Notes under the pieces: generated by a model
What the model was told of the DNA's origin: nothing
Databases searched by the model: none
What the model saw: the letters and a program-made list of their open reading frames with translations, nothing else
Shown: piece by piece, positions 27,423-36,056 of the stretch
How the letters are laid out: each line of letters begins with the position of its first letter
Numbering within the stretch: position 1 is the first letter of the stretch
DNA from: Rossellomorea aquimaris
GTDB lineage: Bacteria; Bacillota; Bacilli; Bacillales; Bacillaceae_B
Assembly: GCF_008180865.1 (NCBI RefSeq)
Contig: NZ_VTEX01000003.1
Location: 485,357-549,356 of the forward strand
Length of the DNA stretch: 64,000 nucleotides
Reading direction: 5' to 3'
Position numbers and translations under genes: made by a program

Positions 27423-28889
27423 CTATAAACCGCTGAGCTCCTCTACAACTTTTTGAGAAACGGCACCTTCCCCTCCGAGAACAGTGTAGTACCACGTTCC
27501 ATTATCTGAAATATACTTTCGAACCGGGTCGGGAACTTTATTTTTTTCTACAAGGATGATAGGTTCGTAGTATTTAGCAGCAAGTACGGACCCAGTCAAT
27601 GCATCGGCAAAGTTTTGACCTGTCGCAACCGTGATGATGTCTCCTGGCATTTCAAGCTGTGTAGCGATGTTGACCGATGTTTCATAACGATTGGTACCAG
27701 CAATCCGTACAGGATTCGTATTAGCGAGTTGTTTTTGGACTCCATCGGAAATGGCTGATTTCCCTCCGACAATTATCGTGTCAGTCACAGACTTCAGAGC
27801 TTCCTTCGTTTCATTCGCTAATTCATCAGTAGGACTTAACAGAATTGGTATTCCATTGGAGGCAGCATAAGGCGCGATGGATAAGGCATCAGGAAAATTG
27901 CCACCGTATGCAATGACTGCCTGATCGTAATACCCTAATTCTTTTGCAATGTTTGCCGCAGTCTCATATCGTGATTTTCCTCCGATTCGACGGACATCCA
28001 ATCCGTTATTCTTTAGGTCCTTTGCAACTTTAGCTGATATTGCACCCTCTCCACCTAGGATAACAACTTCCTTAGCACCTAATTCTTTTATTCGTTCTTT
28101 CACCTTGCCATTTAAGCTATCCTTTGGATTTAATAGGATCGGAGCATCTTTTTGATAAGCGAATGGGGCACCTGCCAAAGCGTCAGGGAATGTGGTGTCT
28201 CTTGCCAACACAACCGTTTCGGCCCCGTCAGGCCATCCAACCTTTGAGATTTCAATGGCGGTTTCGTGCCGGTCTTTTCCGTAGATCCGATACACATTAT
28301 CTACGGTTTCTTCCCCAGTGAATGCGGTTAACCCATATACTCCGTCCCCGCCAAACATATTAAGATCCGTGGCTGCAAGATAATACGAGCCTGGAGGCAG
28401 AGAATAATAAATCTGGAGATTATCGCTTCCATCTTCCAGCCATTCATCAGGATAAACCGGCTCGCCTTCCAGGGTGAAAAGCAAATATCCCAGATCATTG
28501 AAAGTTGTCAATGTCGTTCCGTAAATATACATATCTTGCGTTTCATCAATATCTAAGCTATAAAAATCCAAGTCTTCAGCCCACCCAAAGGTGCCATATA
28601 CGATGTCGTCGAGGCGGATATAGTCAGCCTGGTAAGGATAATCATTGGGTTCCTGTTCATACACCTCTCCCATTAATCTCATTTCATCGGACTTCTTTAA
28701 TCCTGTCATCTTTTCTTTCAGTCTAGTGAAGGTTGAGTTATTAAGTATCGTTGAAGATTGTTTCTTGGAGAGAGATTGAATTTCTTCCTTTATTGTTGGG
28801 TGATCAAACGAACCTGCGGCAAGAGAAGGTGAAACACTAAAGCAGAAGATCAATAGAAATACAATTAAACCGATACTGATTTTCTTCAT
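27423..28889 (-). CDS. Secreted surface protein: PPC-type domain plus three CWB2 cell-wall-binding repeats
   Basis: A 488-residue secreted protein with a signal peptide (about 1-25), a helical segment (to about 75), a PPC-like beta domain (about 78-195, with EPNDYPYQAD and a PPGSYYLAATD strand), and three CWB2 repeats (about 195-290, 291-385, 386-488). Repeats are marked by DRHETAIEISK, SRYETAANIA and NRYETSVNIA, and by GGEGAISAKV, GGKSAISDGV and GGEGAVSQKV. CWB2 repeats bind wall polymers non-covalently. No catalytic domain is seen, so adhesion or a structural role is likely. A cyclic-di-GMP riboswitch lies about 250 bases upstream on the same strand. The S8 protease at 44391 carries the same repeat type. 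Confidence 0.85.
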   Translation of the reverse strand: MKKISIGLIVFLLIFCFSVSPSLAAGSFDHPTIKEEIQSLSKKQSSTILNNSTFTRLKEKMTGLKKSDEMRLMGEVYEQEPNDYPYQADYIRLDDIVYGTFGWAEDLDFYSLDIDETQDMYIYGTTLTTFNDLGYLLFTLEGEPVYPDEWLEDGSDNLQIYYSLPPGSYYLAATDLNMFGGDGVYGLTAFTGEETVDNVYRIYGKDRHETAIEISKVGWPDGAETVVLARDTTFPDALAGAPFAYQKDAPILLNPKDSLNGKVKERIKELGAKEVVILGGEGAISAKVAKDLKNNGLDVRRIGGKSRYETAANIAKELGYYDQAVIAYGGNFPDALSIAPYAASNGIPILLSPTDELANETKEALKSVTDTIIVGGKSAISDGVQKQLANTNPVRIAGTNRYETSVNIATQLEMPGDIITVATGQNFADALTGSVLAAKYYEPIILVEKNKVPDPVRKYISDNGTWYYTVLGGEGAVSQKVVEELSGL

Positions 28890-29138
28890 AATCCCGGCCC
28901 CCTTCGAATTAAAAATTTATGTAACGCTCCAACAATATGTCGGTTTACATACCTATATTATTTTGGAAAGGTGAATTGTAAAGTGAAAATATCGTTCTAT
29001 CTGCTTTTTTATTTTCTGGAAAATTGGAAGAGTTATAATAGAAATGGTGAGGTGAAGATAAAGATATTTAAGAATGTGTTTGAATGGGAAAGTAGAGTAT
29101 GCTTGGAAAGAATCGTAAATAACGAATTAATTTAATCA

Positions 29139-29237
29139 GGTGCGTACACGGTAGCTGGCTGGCATCGTATCCCGGATTAAAGCCCTATAGCTTTGCGTCG
29201 CCATTTTTCAATGGGTTTGCCTTTATCATACGCGTTT
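29139..29237 (-). ncRNA. Cyclic-di-GMP-I (GEMM) riboswitch aptamer
   Basis: The minus strand contains, in order, AAGGCAAACC, a small hairpin CCATTGAAAAATGG, the invariant CGACGCAAAGC, GGGCTTTAATCCGGG and GCCAGCCAGCTACCG, closed by GCGTA/TACGC. This is the conserved layout of the c-di-GMP-I aptamer (compare Vc2). It lies 250 bases upstream of the CWB2 surface protein gene in the same direction. The expression platform is not obvious. Confidence 0.88.
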
Positions 29238-29261
29238 TTAGAAGTATTTGTAATACTAGTT

Positions 29262-29387
29262 TTAGAAAATACGTTTTCTTGGTTTTTGGAGGACCTTCAT
29301 AAAGATACCATTTTCTTCAGATCTAAAAATCTTGATGCCTAGTATCTTTAACGGTGTCCATACTTCCTTCATATAATATCCTGGCAT
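29262..29387 (-). CDS. Small hypothetical protein (41 residues)
   Basis: Reads MPGYYMKEVWTPLKILGIKIF, then a basic tail ending KPRKRIF, from an ATG preceded at six bases by AAGGGGGG. It ends 25 bases before the riboswitch aptamer, in the same direction. The protein is basic and amphipathic with no membrane segment or family I recognise. It is too short for confidence on its own; the ribosome site is the main support. Confidence 0.45.
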   Translation of the reverse strand: MPGYYMKEVWTPLKILGIKIFRSEENGIFMKVLQKPRKRIF

Positions 29388-29589
29388 TCGCAACCCCCCT
29401 TGTAATCACTCAATTTTAAATATTAACAAATATTACTTATATTTACATTATAATAGAAAAGTCAGAATAATCTATAATATAGATAGAAATACTTATCGAC
29501 AACTTTCTCACTTCAGGACTATTATCACCTTAATTCATGGTTTCTCTTTCTGTGGGGGGTGTGGAATAAATTTCAAATTTCAGGTTTGT

Positions 29590-29622
29590 GAAGCATGAAG
29601 CACCACTCCTCATGCTTCTTTT
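29590..29622. terminator. Hairpin downstream of the phosphoesterase gene
   Basis: GAAGCATGA and TCATGCTTC pair around an 11-base loop. The T tract (TTTTGT) is on the plus strand side, while the gene it follows is on the minus strand, so terminator function for that gene is uncertain. Confidence 0.4.
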
Positions 29623-29649
29623 GTATACTTCCAGCTTCAACCCCATTGA

Positions 29650-31416
29650 TCACCGGGCAAAATCAAACCGCTCCTCAAAATCAAAAGATATCTGGAATTG
29701 ATCGCGCCCCCCTGTTAAATACGCCACATCAAAATACGTTTTCTGCGGCCTCGGAAGTTTATCCACCCACGGGGAATAGGTCTTAAACGAAATCATCTTG
29801 TCTCCTTCATCGAATTCTGCAAACCTCATCCACCCATTACCCCCGTGATAGCTTGACTGGTAGTCGACAAGCATTTGTAAAACGGGATTACCTGCTGCAT
29901 TTTGTTTCATTCTGTGAGTGGAGCCATGGTGATGGCCATTGACCGTCATAAATACCTGGTTAAAAGGATGGACCAGTTCATCCCAGGCAAGTAGCCCCCT
30001 CTCTGTCTCTATGGGAGTGGCCCCCTCTATGTTGAGGATTTGATGAGAAAGAAGGATGGTGGGTGTTTTTGGATGTGCTTTTAGAACCTTTTTTGCCCAG
30101 GGAATATCCTCCTTCATATGTTCCATGTCGAGGGATAGGAATAAGTAATGATAGCTTCCCGCTTTAATGATGGAATACGAACTATAACCAGTTGGGGAAG
30201 AATGTTTATAATACGATTTGTCCGAAAAACGCCCTGACCCATAATATTTAAGATAAGGATCTCCTTTACCATAGTCATGATTTCCTGCAATCGTCACATA
30301 CGGTGCCTTTCTCTGGTCGAGGATCCCGACGCTTGTAGAAGAGTGGACCCATTCCTCCAACGAGTCGCTTTGATCGACCATGTCTCCCAGGAAAGCGGTC
30401 ATAGCGATGTTTAACCTTTCATATCTCTTTGAAATCCATCTCATTTGTTCTTTGAAAATTTCTGGTTTATAACGCACCGTTTTTTGTGGATCCGGAACAA
30501 AAAGAAAGGAATAATTTTTCTTTTTCATTCGTAATGATTGATATTGATTGGACCCATTTTTGACGTGGTCACCGGACTTATGCTGGATAAGCCAGTCTTG
30601 TTTGGGAAGAGATCGATCGGCTATGCGGATTTCCTGTAAATTCCCTGCAAACAAAGCGTCTGCTTTTTCTGATGCCCCGATATTCCATCCCTTTCCTTTT
30701 GCCAAATCAATCCCGATCATTTCAGCAGTTGAGTGCCGGAAGTCGGCCACTCCATTTATATAGATGCTGGTATTCTTCCCATCATTGACGACCGCTACAT
30801 GATACCAGTCTTCTTCACTATCAAGGGCAAGAGACCATTCTGTCTCGCTGCGTTGAAGATTTAAGGGATGGCTTTCCCACTGGACTTGTCTAAAGTCGGA
30901 TACTGATAAGTTGGAGCGCTCTCCACCCCTTGACATAATGCCCATTCCACCGTGGTCTTTCGGAGAGAACTGTTTCGGCAGTTTGAATAAGACCTCGATC
31001 GTATATCCGTTTTTAAAGCGATTATGATTCAAAGGGGCATCCTTGCCCGTTTGAAAGTATTGACCACCAGCTTCACTTTTTTTGTGAGTAAATTGCAAGG
31101 TCTGAACCGCATCCTTTTGTTCGTAATCTTCTTCCGACCAGCGGATGAAAGAAAGCTTTTGATTGGAGCCTTCAAGGTTAATTAACCGGAGATGATTGGT
31201 GTTGCCACTTACGTCTTTCATCACCAGATCCTTCCCGGTGATGGTTCCGGATTGAATATGATCCTTCGAGAAGATCCAATGGGCGGCGATGGTTGTAGAA
31301 GGACCTCTCTCTTCCATGTCCCGTCCGGAAATGACAGGAGGGAACAACACCCAAAGTAGAACCATCAAACCAGCCAGTCCCGTTATGAATAGCATGTGTT
31401 TCTTGTCTAATCTCAA
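29650..31416 (-). CDS. Extracytoplasmic LamG-type plus calcineurin-like metallophosphoesterase
   Basis: A 588-residue protein with an N-terminal membrane anchor or signal (MLFITGLAGLMVLLWVLF). A concanavalin-like/LamG domain (about 40-280; strands such as WYHVAVVNDGKNTSIYINGV, residues near 205-225) is followed by a calcineurin-like phosphoesterase domain (about 300-560). The metal-site motifs are FLGDMVDQ, TIAGNHDYG and NGHHHGST; the first GDxxD motif is less clear. The substrate is unknown; such fusions are usually surface phosphatases or nucleotidases. TTG 31416 lies seven bases after GGAGGGA. Monocistronic, with no linked transporter. Confidence 0.8.
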   Translation of the reverse strand: MRLDKKHMLFITGLAGLMVLLWVLFPPVISGRDMEERGPSTTIAAHWIFSKDHIQSGTITGKDLVMKDVSGNTNHLRLINLEGSNQKLSFIRWSEEDYEQKDAVQTLQFTHKKSEAGGQYFQTGKDAPLNHNRFKNGYTIEVLFKLPKQFSPKDHGGMGIMSRGGERSNLSVSDFRQVQWESHPLNLQRSETEWSLALDSEEDWYHVAVVNDGKNTSIYINGVADFRHSTAEMIGIDLAKGKGWNIGASEKADALFAGNLQEIRIADRSLPKQDWLIQHKSGDHVKNGSNQYQSLRMKKKNYSFLFVPDPQKTVRYKPEIFKEQMRWISKRYERLNIAMTAFLGDMVDQSDSLEEWVHSSTSVGILDQRKAPYVTIAGNHDYGKGDPYLKYYGSGRFSDKSYYKHSSPTGYSSYSIIKAGSYHYLFLSLDMEHMKEDIPWAKKVLKAHPKTPTILLSHQILNIEGATPIETERGLLAWDELVHPFNQVFMTVNGHHHGSTHRMKQNAAGNPVLQMLVDYQSSYHGGNGWMRFAEFDEGDKMISFKTYSPWVDKLPRPQKTYFDVAYLTGGRDQFQISFDFEERFDFAR

Positions 31417-31489
31417 TGTCGTCCCTCCTTTACAAGCGTTTTTTAATTAGTATGGACCGTGTCGAAAAGAAGATGTATCCTATTGAAAC

Positions 31490-31531
31490 AAAAAAAAATC
31501 TTCTAATGAACAAATCATTAGAAGATTTTTT
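31490..31531 (-). terminator. Intrinsic terminator of the murQ-murP-mupG operon
   Basis: Perfect 15-base-pair stem AAAATCTTCTAATGA / TCATTAGAAGATTTT with a five-base loop and A/T tracts on both sides, 12 bases after the mupG stop. Confidence 0.9.
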
Positions 31532-31542
31532 ATACAAGTATT

Positions 31543-32571
31543 TCACAGACTGAGGTCCGTCCCTCTTACCAACCGGATCTTTTGACCAGGCTCCAATAAT
31601 TCCAATAGATCAAGGTCTTCATCACGAATTCTGCCGACTGTGTTCACAGCAGGGTTTTTCTCCAGATCATTTCGGACAATCTGCATTTCCCCTTTATAGC
31701 GTCCATACAGATTATTGTCCCGGGTGATGGTGCCACGTGGTCTTTCTACGGTATTTGAAGGAGGAACATCGCCATTCGTCCTTGTTTCGAGTAGTCGATA
31801 CACATCTCTTCCCGGATCGGGTCTGAGTTGATATTCCCCCTCGATTTCACCGCTGCCCTCATACGAAAGCTCCATTACATTTTCTTGATCATACTCCACT
31901 AGCTTACACATTAGTTCCTGGGAACAACCGGGGTCGCCTATGAATACACCTTGGATGCCGCAGTGCCTCAATTGTATGGCACTCATATAAGGGTTTTGAT
32001 CTCGATGATCCTCCAAAGTTGGGAGACCTTTGTATAACGGCCCTCTTTTTTCCCCGTCCCCCGGGATAAAGGCATAAACCGGGATGTCTAGAGCTTCAAA
32101 CAGTTTTTGCTGTTTCATAAAGTAAGCCTGATCCAATCCCGTTTCTGGCTTAGGGTAAAAATTATGCCACGCAATCATGCTTCCTGTTTCCAGTCCGCAT
32201 GAGATCCACTCTTGAACCTCCCTTGCCCCAACCGTACTGGCATTGATGGCAATCTGAAAATGTCGGGATAACTCCATCATTTCATCCGTGGTAAATCCAT
32301 CATCCAGCCGAAGAGCCGTCACACCCAATTCCTTTAACTCTTCAAAATGGCTCAATCCTAAAAAAGAGGGAGTGTTCTTCGATACGTCAGCAAACACTTC
32401 AAACCCTTCCCTTTTGAAAATGGATAAAAGATGACTGACATGCTCTTTGCTATACGCCGACTCTTCAGGAATGTGAAGAGAGGTAAACGCAAGCTTCATA
32501 CCTGATGAAGAAGCGCGAAGAATTCTCTCTTCGGCTCCTTCGTCGGATAAATAGACGGAGATTCCGATCAT
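31543..32571 (-). CDS. mupG: 6-phospho-N-acetylmuramidase (DUF871 family)
   Basis: A 342-residue protein of the DUF871/MupG family, which in Staphylococcus aureus cleaves MurNAc-6P-GlcNAc to MurNAc-6P and GlcNAc in the cytoplasm. An N-terminal TIM-barrel-like domain (ISVYLSDEGAEERIL, LRLDDGF, NASTVGAREVQEW) precedes a smaller C-terminal cyclophilin-like domain (from about 235). It overlaps murP by four bases and is third in murQ-murP-mupG, which supports the function. The last codons (RGTDLSL) lie inside a copy of the dispersed GAGGTCCGTCCCTC repeat, so the extreme C-terminus may have been shaped by repeat insertion. Confidence 0.88.
   Translation of the reverse strand: MIGISVYLSDEGAEERILRASSSGMKLAFTSLHIPEESAYSKEHVSHLLSIFKREGFEVFADVSKNTPSFLGLSHFEELKELGVTALRLDDGFTTDEMMELSRHFQIAINASTVGAREVQEWISCGLETGSMIAWHNFYPKPETGLDQAYFMKQQKLFEALDIPVYAFIPGDGEKRGPLYKGLPTLEDHRDQNPYMSAIQLRHCGIQGVFIGDPGCSQELMCKLVEYDQENVMELSYEGSGEIEGEYQLRPDPGRDVYRLLETRTNGDVPPSNTVERPRGTITRDNNLYGRYKGEMQIVRNDLEKNPAVNTVGRIRDEDLDLLELLEPGQKIRLVRGTDLSL
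31552..31565. repeat. Single copy of the GAGGTCCGTCCCTC repeat inside the mupG 3' end
   Basis: Exact match to the 14-mer that forms terminator arms at 505-559 and 19681-19716. Here it is unpaired and encodes the C-terminal residues of MupG. Confidence 0.85.
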
Positions 32572-33926
32572 TCGAACTCACTCGCCATCTCGTCTTTAAA
32601 GCCAACCAGATACGTGATAGCAAAGCCCGCTGCATAGGCAATTAAAAGTCCGATAGTATAGTAAAGAATTTCTCCTGCATTCACAAGGAAAATAAGCGGC
32701 AATCCTGATACCCCGATCGCAAATGTCGCGACATCAAAGTATGCTTGGAAAGCTCCACCGAATCCGGCACCTAAACAAGCCGTCAGGAATGGTCTTCCGA
32801 GCGGTAACGTCACACCGAAGATAAGCGGTTCACCAATTCCAAGCATCCCTGCAGGAAGAGCTCCGCCAATCGCTCCCTTCAACTTCTTCTTCTTTGTTTT
32901 CATAAAGATGGCGAAAGCTGCTCCGACCTGCCCTGCTCCACCCATTGCAAGGATCGGAAGAAGCGGATCGTCCCCGATTGTGTTGATCAGTTCCAGATGA
33001 ACCGGTGTCAATCCTTGATGCAGTCCTGTTACGACGAGTGGCAGGAAGGTGGCGCCAAGTACAAATCCAGCGACTAATCCACCCATTTCAATCAATGAAA
33101 GGAGTCCGTTCGTAATTAAATCTGAAATAAATCCACCTACAGGCATGAATACCGTGTATGTTAATAATCCTGTGACAAGTAACGCAATGGTCGGTGTAAC
33201 GATAATGTCCACGGCCTGCGGAATAACTTTGCGTACATTTTTCTCCACGAACGCCATGAAAGTTGCTGCAATCAATACCCCGATCAGTCCGCCACGGCCT
33301 GGAAGCAGATTTTCTCCAAATAACGTCACATCACCAATGGCCGGGTTGATGATCAAAATACCGGCCAACCCGCCAAGTGCCGCTGACCCGCCAAATTCTT
33401 TCGCAGCATTCATCCCGACAAGGATACCCAGGTAACCAAATAATCCGCTACCTATAATGGAGAGCATCATCACAAGCTGTGACTCACCATTTAACCAGCC
33501 GGCTTGAACGAAGAACTTCGTAAACCCTGTGATCAATCCTGACGCAATCAACGCAGGAATCAGCGGGATGAAGATATTTGCCACTCGTCTCAGGAGTAAT
33601 TTAAATGGAGTGCTGTTCTTCTTTTTCAAATCCGCTTTTTGTTCCGCAGCACGAGCTTTCAGGTCAACATCACCTGATCCTGCTGATACCAGCTTGCCAA
33701 ACTCTTCTGTCACTTTGTTAACCTTACCCGGTCCCAAAATCACCTGATACGTTTCGTCTTCTACAAATCCTAATACTCCTTCGATCTTCTTGATGTCTGC
33801 TTTTTGTACCAGATCTTCGTTATATACTTTCACTCTCAGTCTGGTCATACAATTTTCATAGCTTGCTATATTATCAGCACCGCCAAACCGCTCTAAAATA
33901 AGGCCAGCCAATTCTTTATTCGTCAT
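32568..33926 (-). CDS. murP: PTS MurNAc-GlcNAc / MurNAc transporter, EIIBC component
   Basis: A 452-residue phosphotransferase permease. The N-terminal IIB domain (about 1-85) carries the phosphorylated Cys in SYENCMTRLRV. A linker (about 85-110) leads to the IIC domain with about ten membrane segments (LIPALIASGLITG, GMLGIGEPLIFGVTLPL). It imports and phosphorylates MurNAc or the MurNAc-GlcNAc disaccharide. No IIA domain is present, so a IIA from elsewhere (for example the glucose type) must serve. The order murQ-murP-mupG supports the substrate. Confidence 0.9.
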   Translation of the reverse strand: MTNKELAGLILERFGGADNIASYENCMTRLRVKVYNEDLVQKADIKKIEGVLGFVEDETYQVILGPGKVNKVTEEFGKLVSAGSGDVDLKARAAEQKADLKKKNSTPFKLLLRRVANIFIPLIPALIASGLITGFTKFFVQAGWLNGESQLVMMLSIIGSGLFGYLGILVGMNAAKEFGGSAALGGLAGILIINPAIGDVTLFGENLLPGRGGLIGVLIAATFMAFVEKNVRKVIPQAVDIIVTPTIALLVTGLLTYTVFMPVGGFISDLITNGLLSLIEMGGLVAGFVLGATFLPLVVTGLHQGLTPVHLELINTIGDDPLLPILAMGGAGQVGAAFAIFMKTKKKKLKGAIGGALPAGMLGIGEPLIFGVTLPLGRPFLTACLGAGFGGAFQAYFDVATFAIGVSGLPLIFLVNAGEILYYTIGLLIAYAAGFAITYLVGFKDEMASEFE

Positions 33927-34017
33927 TTTTCACCTTCCCCTTTCAAGTTTGCTTTGTATTCCGTTTCCCCTTCTATTTCTATGAAAAGTCCTGGACAAGT
34001 ACCCCTATACAAAAAGC

Positions 34018-34917
34018 CTATTTTTCAATAGCTAATCGAACATAACCATTGGCATCTTCCAATCGGCTCTTTGCTTCTTCATAGCCACAGCCAAGAGTGA
34101 TCATCACAATGGAAGGTTTCACTTCGTTGTTCGCTTTCTTTAAAGTTGCTGCTGCCGTTTCTCTGTCAGCACCTGTGATACTCTCGATGATTCCGATCGC
34201 TCGCTGTTCAAGCTTGTAATTACTGATATTCACATCGACCATCAGGTTCCCATAAGCCTTACCCAGCTTGATCATCGCCGCTGTCGAAATCATATTGAGG
34301 ACCATTTTCTGTGCAGTTCCGGCTTTTAATCGAGTGGAACCGGTCAAGGCTTCCGGTCCGGCATCTACTTCAATCGCATGCTTCGCTTCAGCAGAAATTT
34401 TCGAGCCTGTATTACAAGACAGGGCAACCGTTGTAGCACCCAGTTCCCTTGCATACCTTAAACCGCCGATGACATACGGGGTACGTCCGCTCGCTGCAAT
34501 CCCTACGACCGTGTCCGCCTGCGTCAGCCCGATTTCTTTCAGGTCCGATACGCCTGACTCTTCATCATCCTCTGCTCCCTCAACCGCCTTCACGAATGCT
34601 TTCTCCCCGCCGGCGATCAATCCGACGACGACGTCACTGCTCACACTGAAGGTCGGAGGACATTCCACCGCGTCCAGCACACCCAGCCTGCCGCTCGTAC
34701 CTGCACCGATATAGATCAATCTCCCGCCTTGAGAGATGGATTTCACAACATCATCTACTACTTTTTCAACTTGGGGAATCACTTCTTGAACAACTGAAGC
34801 GACCTTTTGATCTTCCTCATTCATCATGCGGAGAATCTCACCTGTACTCGCTGTATCGATTCCAAGCGTATTCTGATTAACCTTCTCTGTTGATAATTCA
34901 AAAAATTGATCTTTCAT
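34018..34917 (-). CDS. murQ: N-acetylmuramic acid 6-phosphate etherase
   Basis: A 299-residue SIS-domain lyase that cleaves the lactyl ether of MurNAc-6P to GlcNAc-6P and D-lactate. GAGTSGRLGVLDAVECPPTF, split at residues 72-91, holds the SIS phosphosugar site, and GIAASGRTPYV plus GSTRLKAGTAQKM are family signatures. Length is typical. It is first in the operon, preceded by a promoter, a palindromic operator-like sequence and a cre site. No murR regulator is encoded nearby. Confidence 0.95.
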   Translation of the reverse strand: MKDQFFELSTEKVNQNTLGIDTASTGEILRMMNEEDQKVASVVQEVIPQVEKVVDDVVKSISQGGRLIYIGAGTSGRLGVLDAVECPPTFSVSSDVVVGLIAGGEKAFVKAVEGAEDDEESGVSDLKEIGLTQADTVVGIAASGRTPYVIGGLRYARELGATTVALSCNTGSKISAEAKHAIEVDAGPEALTGSTRLKAGTAQKMVLNMISTAAMIKLGKAYGNLMVDVNISNYKLEQRAIGIIESITGADRETAAATLKKANNEVKPSIVMITLGCGYEEAKSRLEDANGYVRLAIEK

Positions 34918-34938
34918 AAGTTATTCCTCCCAGAAATC

Positions 34939-34952
34939 TGTATGCGTTTTCA
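34939..34952. promoter_or_regulatory. cre site in the murQ promoter
   Basis: Read on the minus strand TGAAAACGCATACA matches the CcpA consensus at 13 of 14 positions and overlaps the predicted transcription start. Confidence 0.65.
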
Positions 34953-34960
34953 TTAATTCT

Positions 34961-34990
34961 ATTATAATCATGTTTGAAATTAAATTTCAA
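34961..34990 (-). promoter_or_regulatory. Sigma-A promoter of murQ with an embedded palindrome
   Basis: TTGAAA (complement of 34985-34990) and TATAAT (complement of 34961-34966) are 18 bases apart. The -35 box is one end of the 17-base palindrome TTGAAATTAAATTTCAA (34974-34990), a plausible operator for an unlinked MurR-like regulator. Confidence 0.65.
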
Positions 34991-35162
34991 TTGTATTTTT
35001 TATTGTATGAAATTTTATTTTAGAATAGACCAATAATGTTTATGGTAATAGAGGAGAAGTTTTCAAGAAAGGGGCAAAGGTAAAAGAAAATGACAAATAG
35101 GAGTTGGTATAATCACCCTACTCCTGTTTTTGATTATTTAATGATTTCGTTTTTTATACTCA

Positions 35163-35176
35163 GAGGTCCGCCCCTC
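35163..35176. repeat. Variant of the GAGGTCCGTCCCTC repeat at the comK stop codon
   Basis: GAGGTCCGCCCCTC differs by one base from the repeat and overlaps the first two bases of the comK stop codon complement (35175-35177). Confidence 0.75.
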
Positions 35177-35735
35177 AAAAATCGATTTGTGAATCATTTG
35201 ATATGTCTGTGGAATCAAGCATACCTGGGTGAAATCCTGGAAGATATAGTTCGCTTTCGGTCCTTCTTATAGCTCTGCGGGATGGTAAGGTTGCGAAGTG
35301 ATTCATGGTGGCAGCCGCCCGTTCACGTTGTTTGGTGATCACTTTTTCCGAACAGTTGATTTCCAACTGCTCGCCATTCGTAAACCGGATGTATGTTTTT
35401 CCTTCTGAAGTGGAAATGGACTCAATATGCTGGCAGAATAACCAGATACAATCATAGTCGGTTGGAGCCATTGTGGGTATCGCATAGATGTATTCCTGCG
35501 GGCAGATCATAAGAGGTGTCTTTCGTAAATACTTGGTAGCATGGCGGACGGCTTTGATCCTGCCGTCATATGTAGACCGGTAAGCCATACAGGAATCGTC
35601 TAAAATCTCCATTACTGACTTTTTGCTGAACGTCTTTCTCCCCGAGAAGTCATACATAATTGACCGATGAATCCCATCATAAGCAGGACAAATCGCCACA
35701 GTCCTTCGAGTAACCAGCACTTCTAAATCTTTCAA
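35175..35735 (-). CDS. comK: ComK-family competence transcription factor
   Basis: A 186-residue protein matching ComK in length and layout. It has an N-terminal LVTRRTVAICP, the central RIKAVRHATKYLRKTPLMICP region (in part: KYLRKTPLMI) aligned to the ComK TKISHKPPIMV segment, and TDYDCIWLFCQHI aligned to the conserved tryptophan/Cys region, then FTNGEQLEI. ComK activates DNA-uptake genes. TTG 35735 is the start, preceded by GGAAGGTG. The leader carries a 13-base inverted repeat (35761-35806). Whether it is the functional competence regulator or a diverged paralogue cannot be decided here. Confidence 0.8.
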   Translation of the reverse strand: MKDLEVLVTRRTVAICPAYDGIHRSIMYDFSGRKTFSKKSVMEILDDSCMAYRSTYDGRIKAVRHATKYLRKTPLMICPQEYIYAIPTMAPTDYDCIWLFCQHIESISTSEGKTYIRFTNGEQLEINCSEKVITKQRERAAATMNHFATLPSRRAIRRTESELYLPGFHPGMLDSTDISNDSQIDF

Positions 35736-35760
35736 TCAAAACACCTTCCTTTTCCTTTTT

Positions 35761-35806
35761 AATAAAGTCTCATTTATCAGAATCTTCTTATATATGAGAC
35801 TTTATT
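35761..35806. promoter_or_regulatory. Perfect 13-base inverted repeat in the comK leader
   Basis: AATAAAGTCTCAT (35761-35773) and ATGAGACTTTATT (35794-35806) lie 26-71 bases upstream of the comK start, with a 20-base spacer. It could be a protein-binding site or an mRNA leader hairpin. It follows a TATAAT-like element (near 35808-35818, minus strand). Confidence 0.6.
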
Positions 35807-36056
35807 ACTATTATATACTAATGACAGAAAATTTCCATTTATATTTGTATATTTTCGAGAAAAATCTCATAATTTGAGGAAATGGATTATTTCCTGGGAG
35901 ATAGTGTCGAAACCCGTTCCTTTAAATATTAAAAAAATGATCGGCCTGTTCATTCATTTCTGTCGTTTTGTCATTAACTCTAAATGCATTACCTAAAACT
36001 AAAAAAACACGATATTAAAACGAACAATAGAAGTGTAAGTTCTTAATACCGCTAAT

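Larger units (their letters stand above)
28890..29649. other. Long intergenic region holding a riboswitch, a small ORF and a hairpin
   Basis: Reading in the minus direction: hairpin (29590-29622), AT-rich promoter region (TTGTCG-N17-TATTAT near 29470-29500), a 41-codon ORF (29262-29387), the riboswitch (29139-29237), then 250 bases to the surface protein gene. That last stretch contains a second possible sigma-A promoter (TTTACA-N17-AATATA) close to the gene. No terminator could be recognised between riboswitch and gene. Confidence 0.55.

Noticed and set aside
34268..34714. 148-codon ORF antisense to murQ
   Set aside because: Fully inside murQ with low-complexity Ser/Ala/Pro content and no start signal.
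35099..35125. AGGAGT...ACTCCT hairpin as a comK terminator
   Set aside because: The stem is only six base pairs and the T tract is on the plus strand, whereas comK is on the minus strand.
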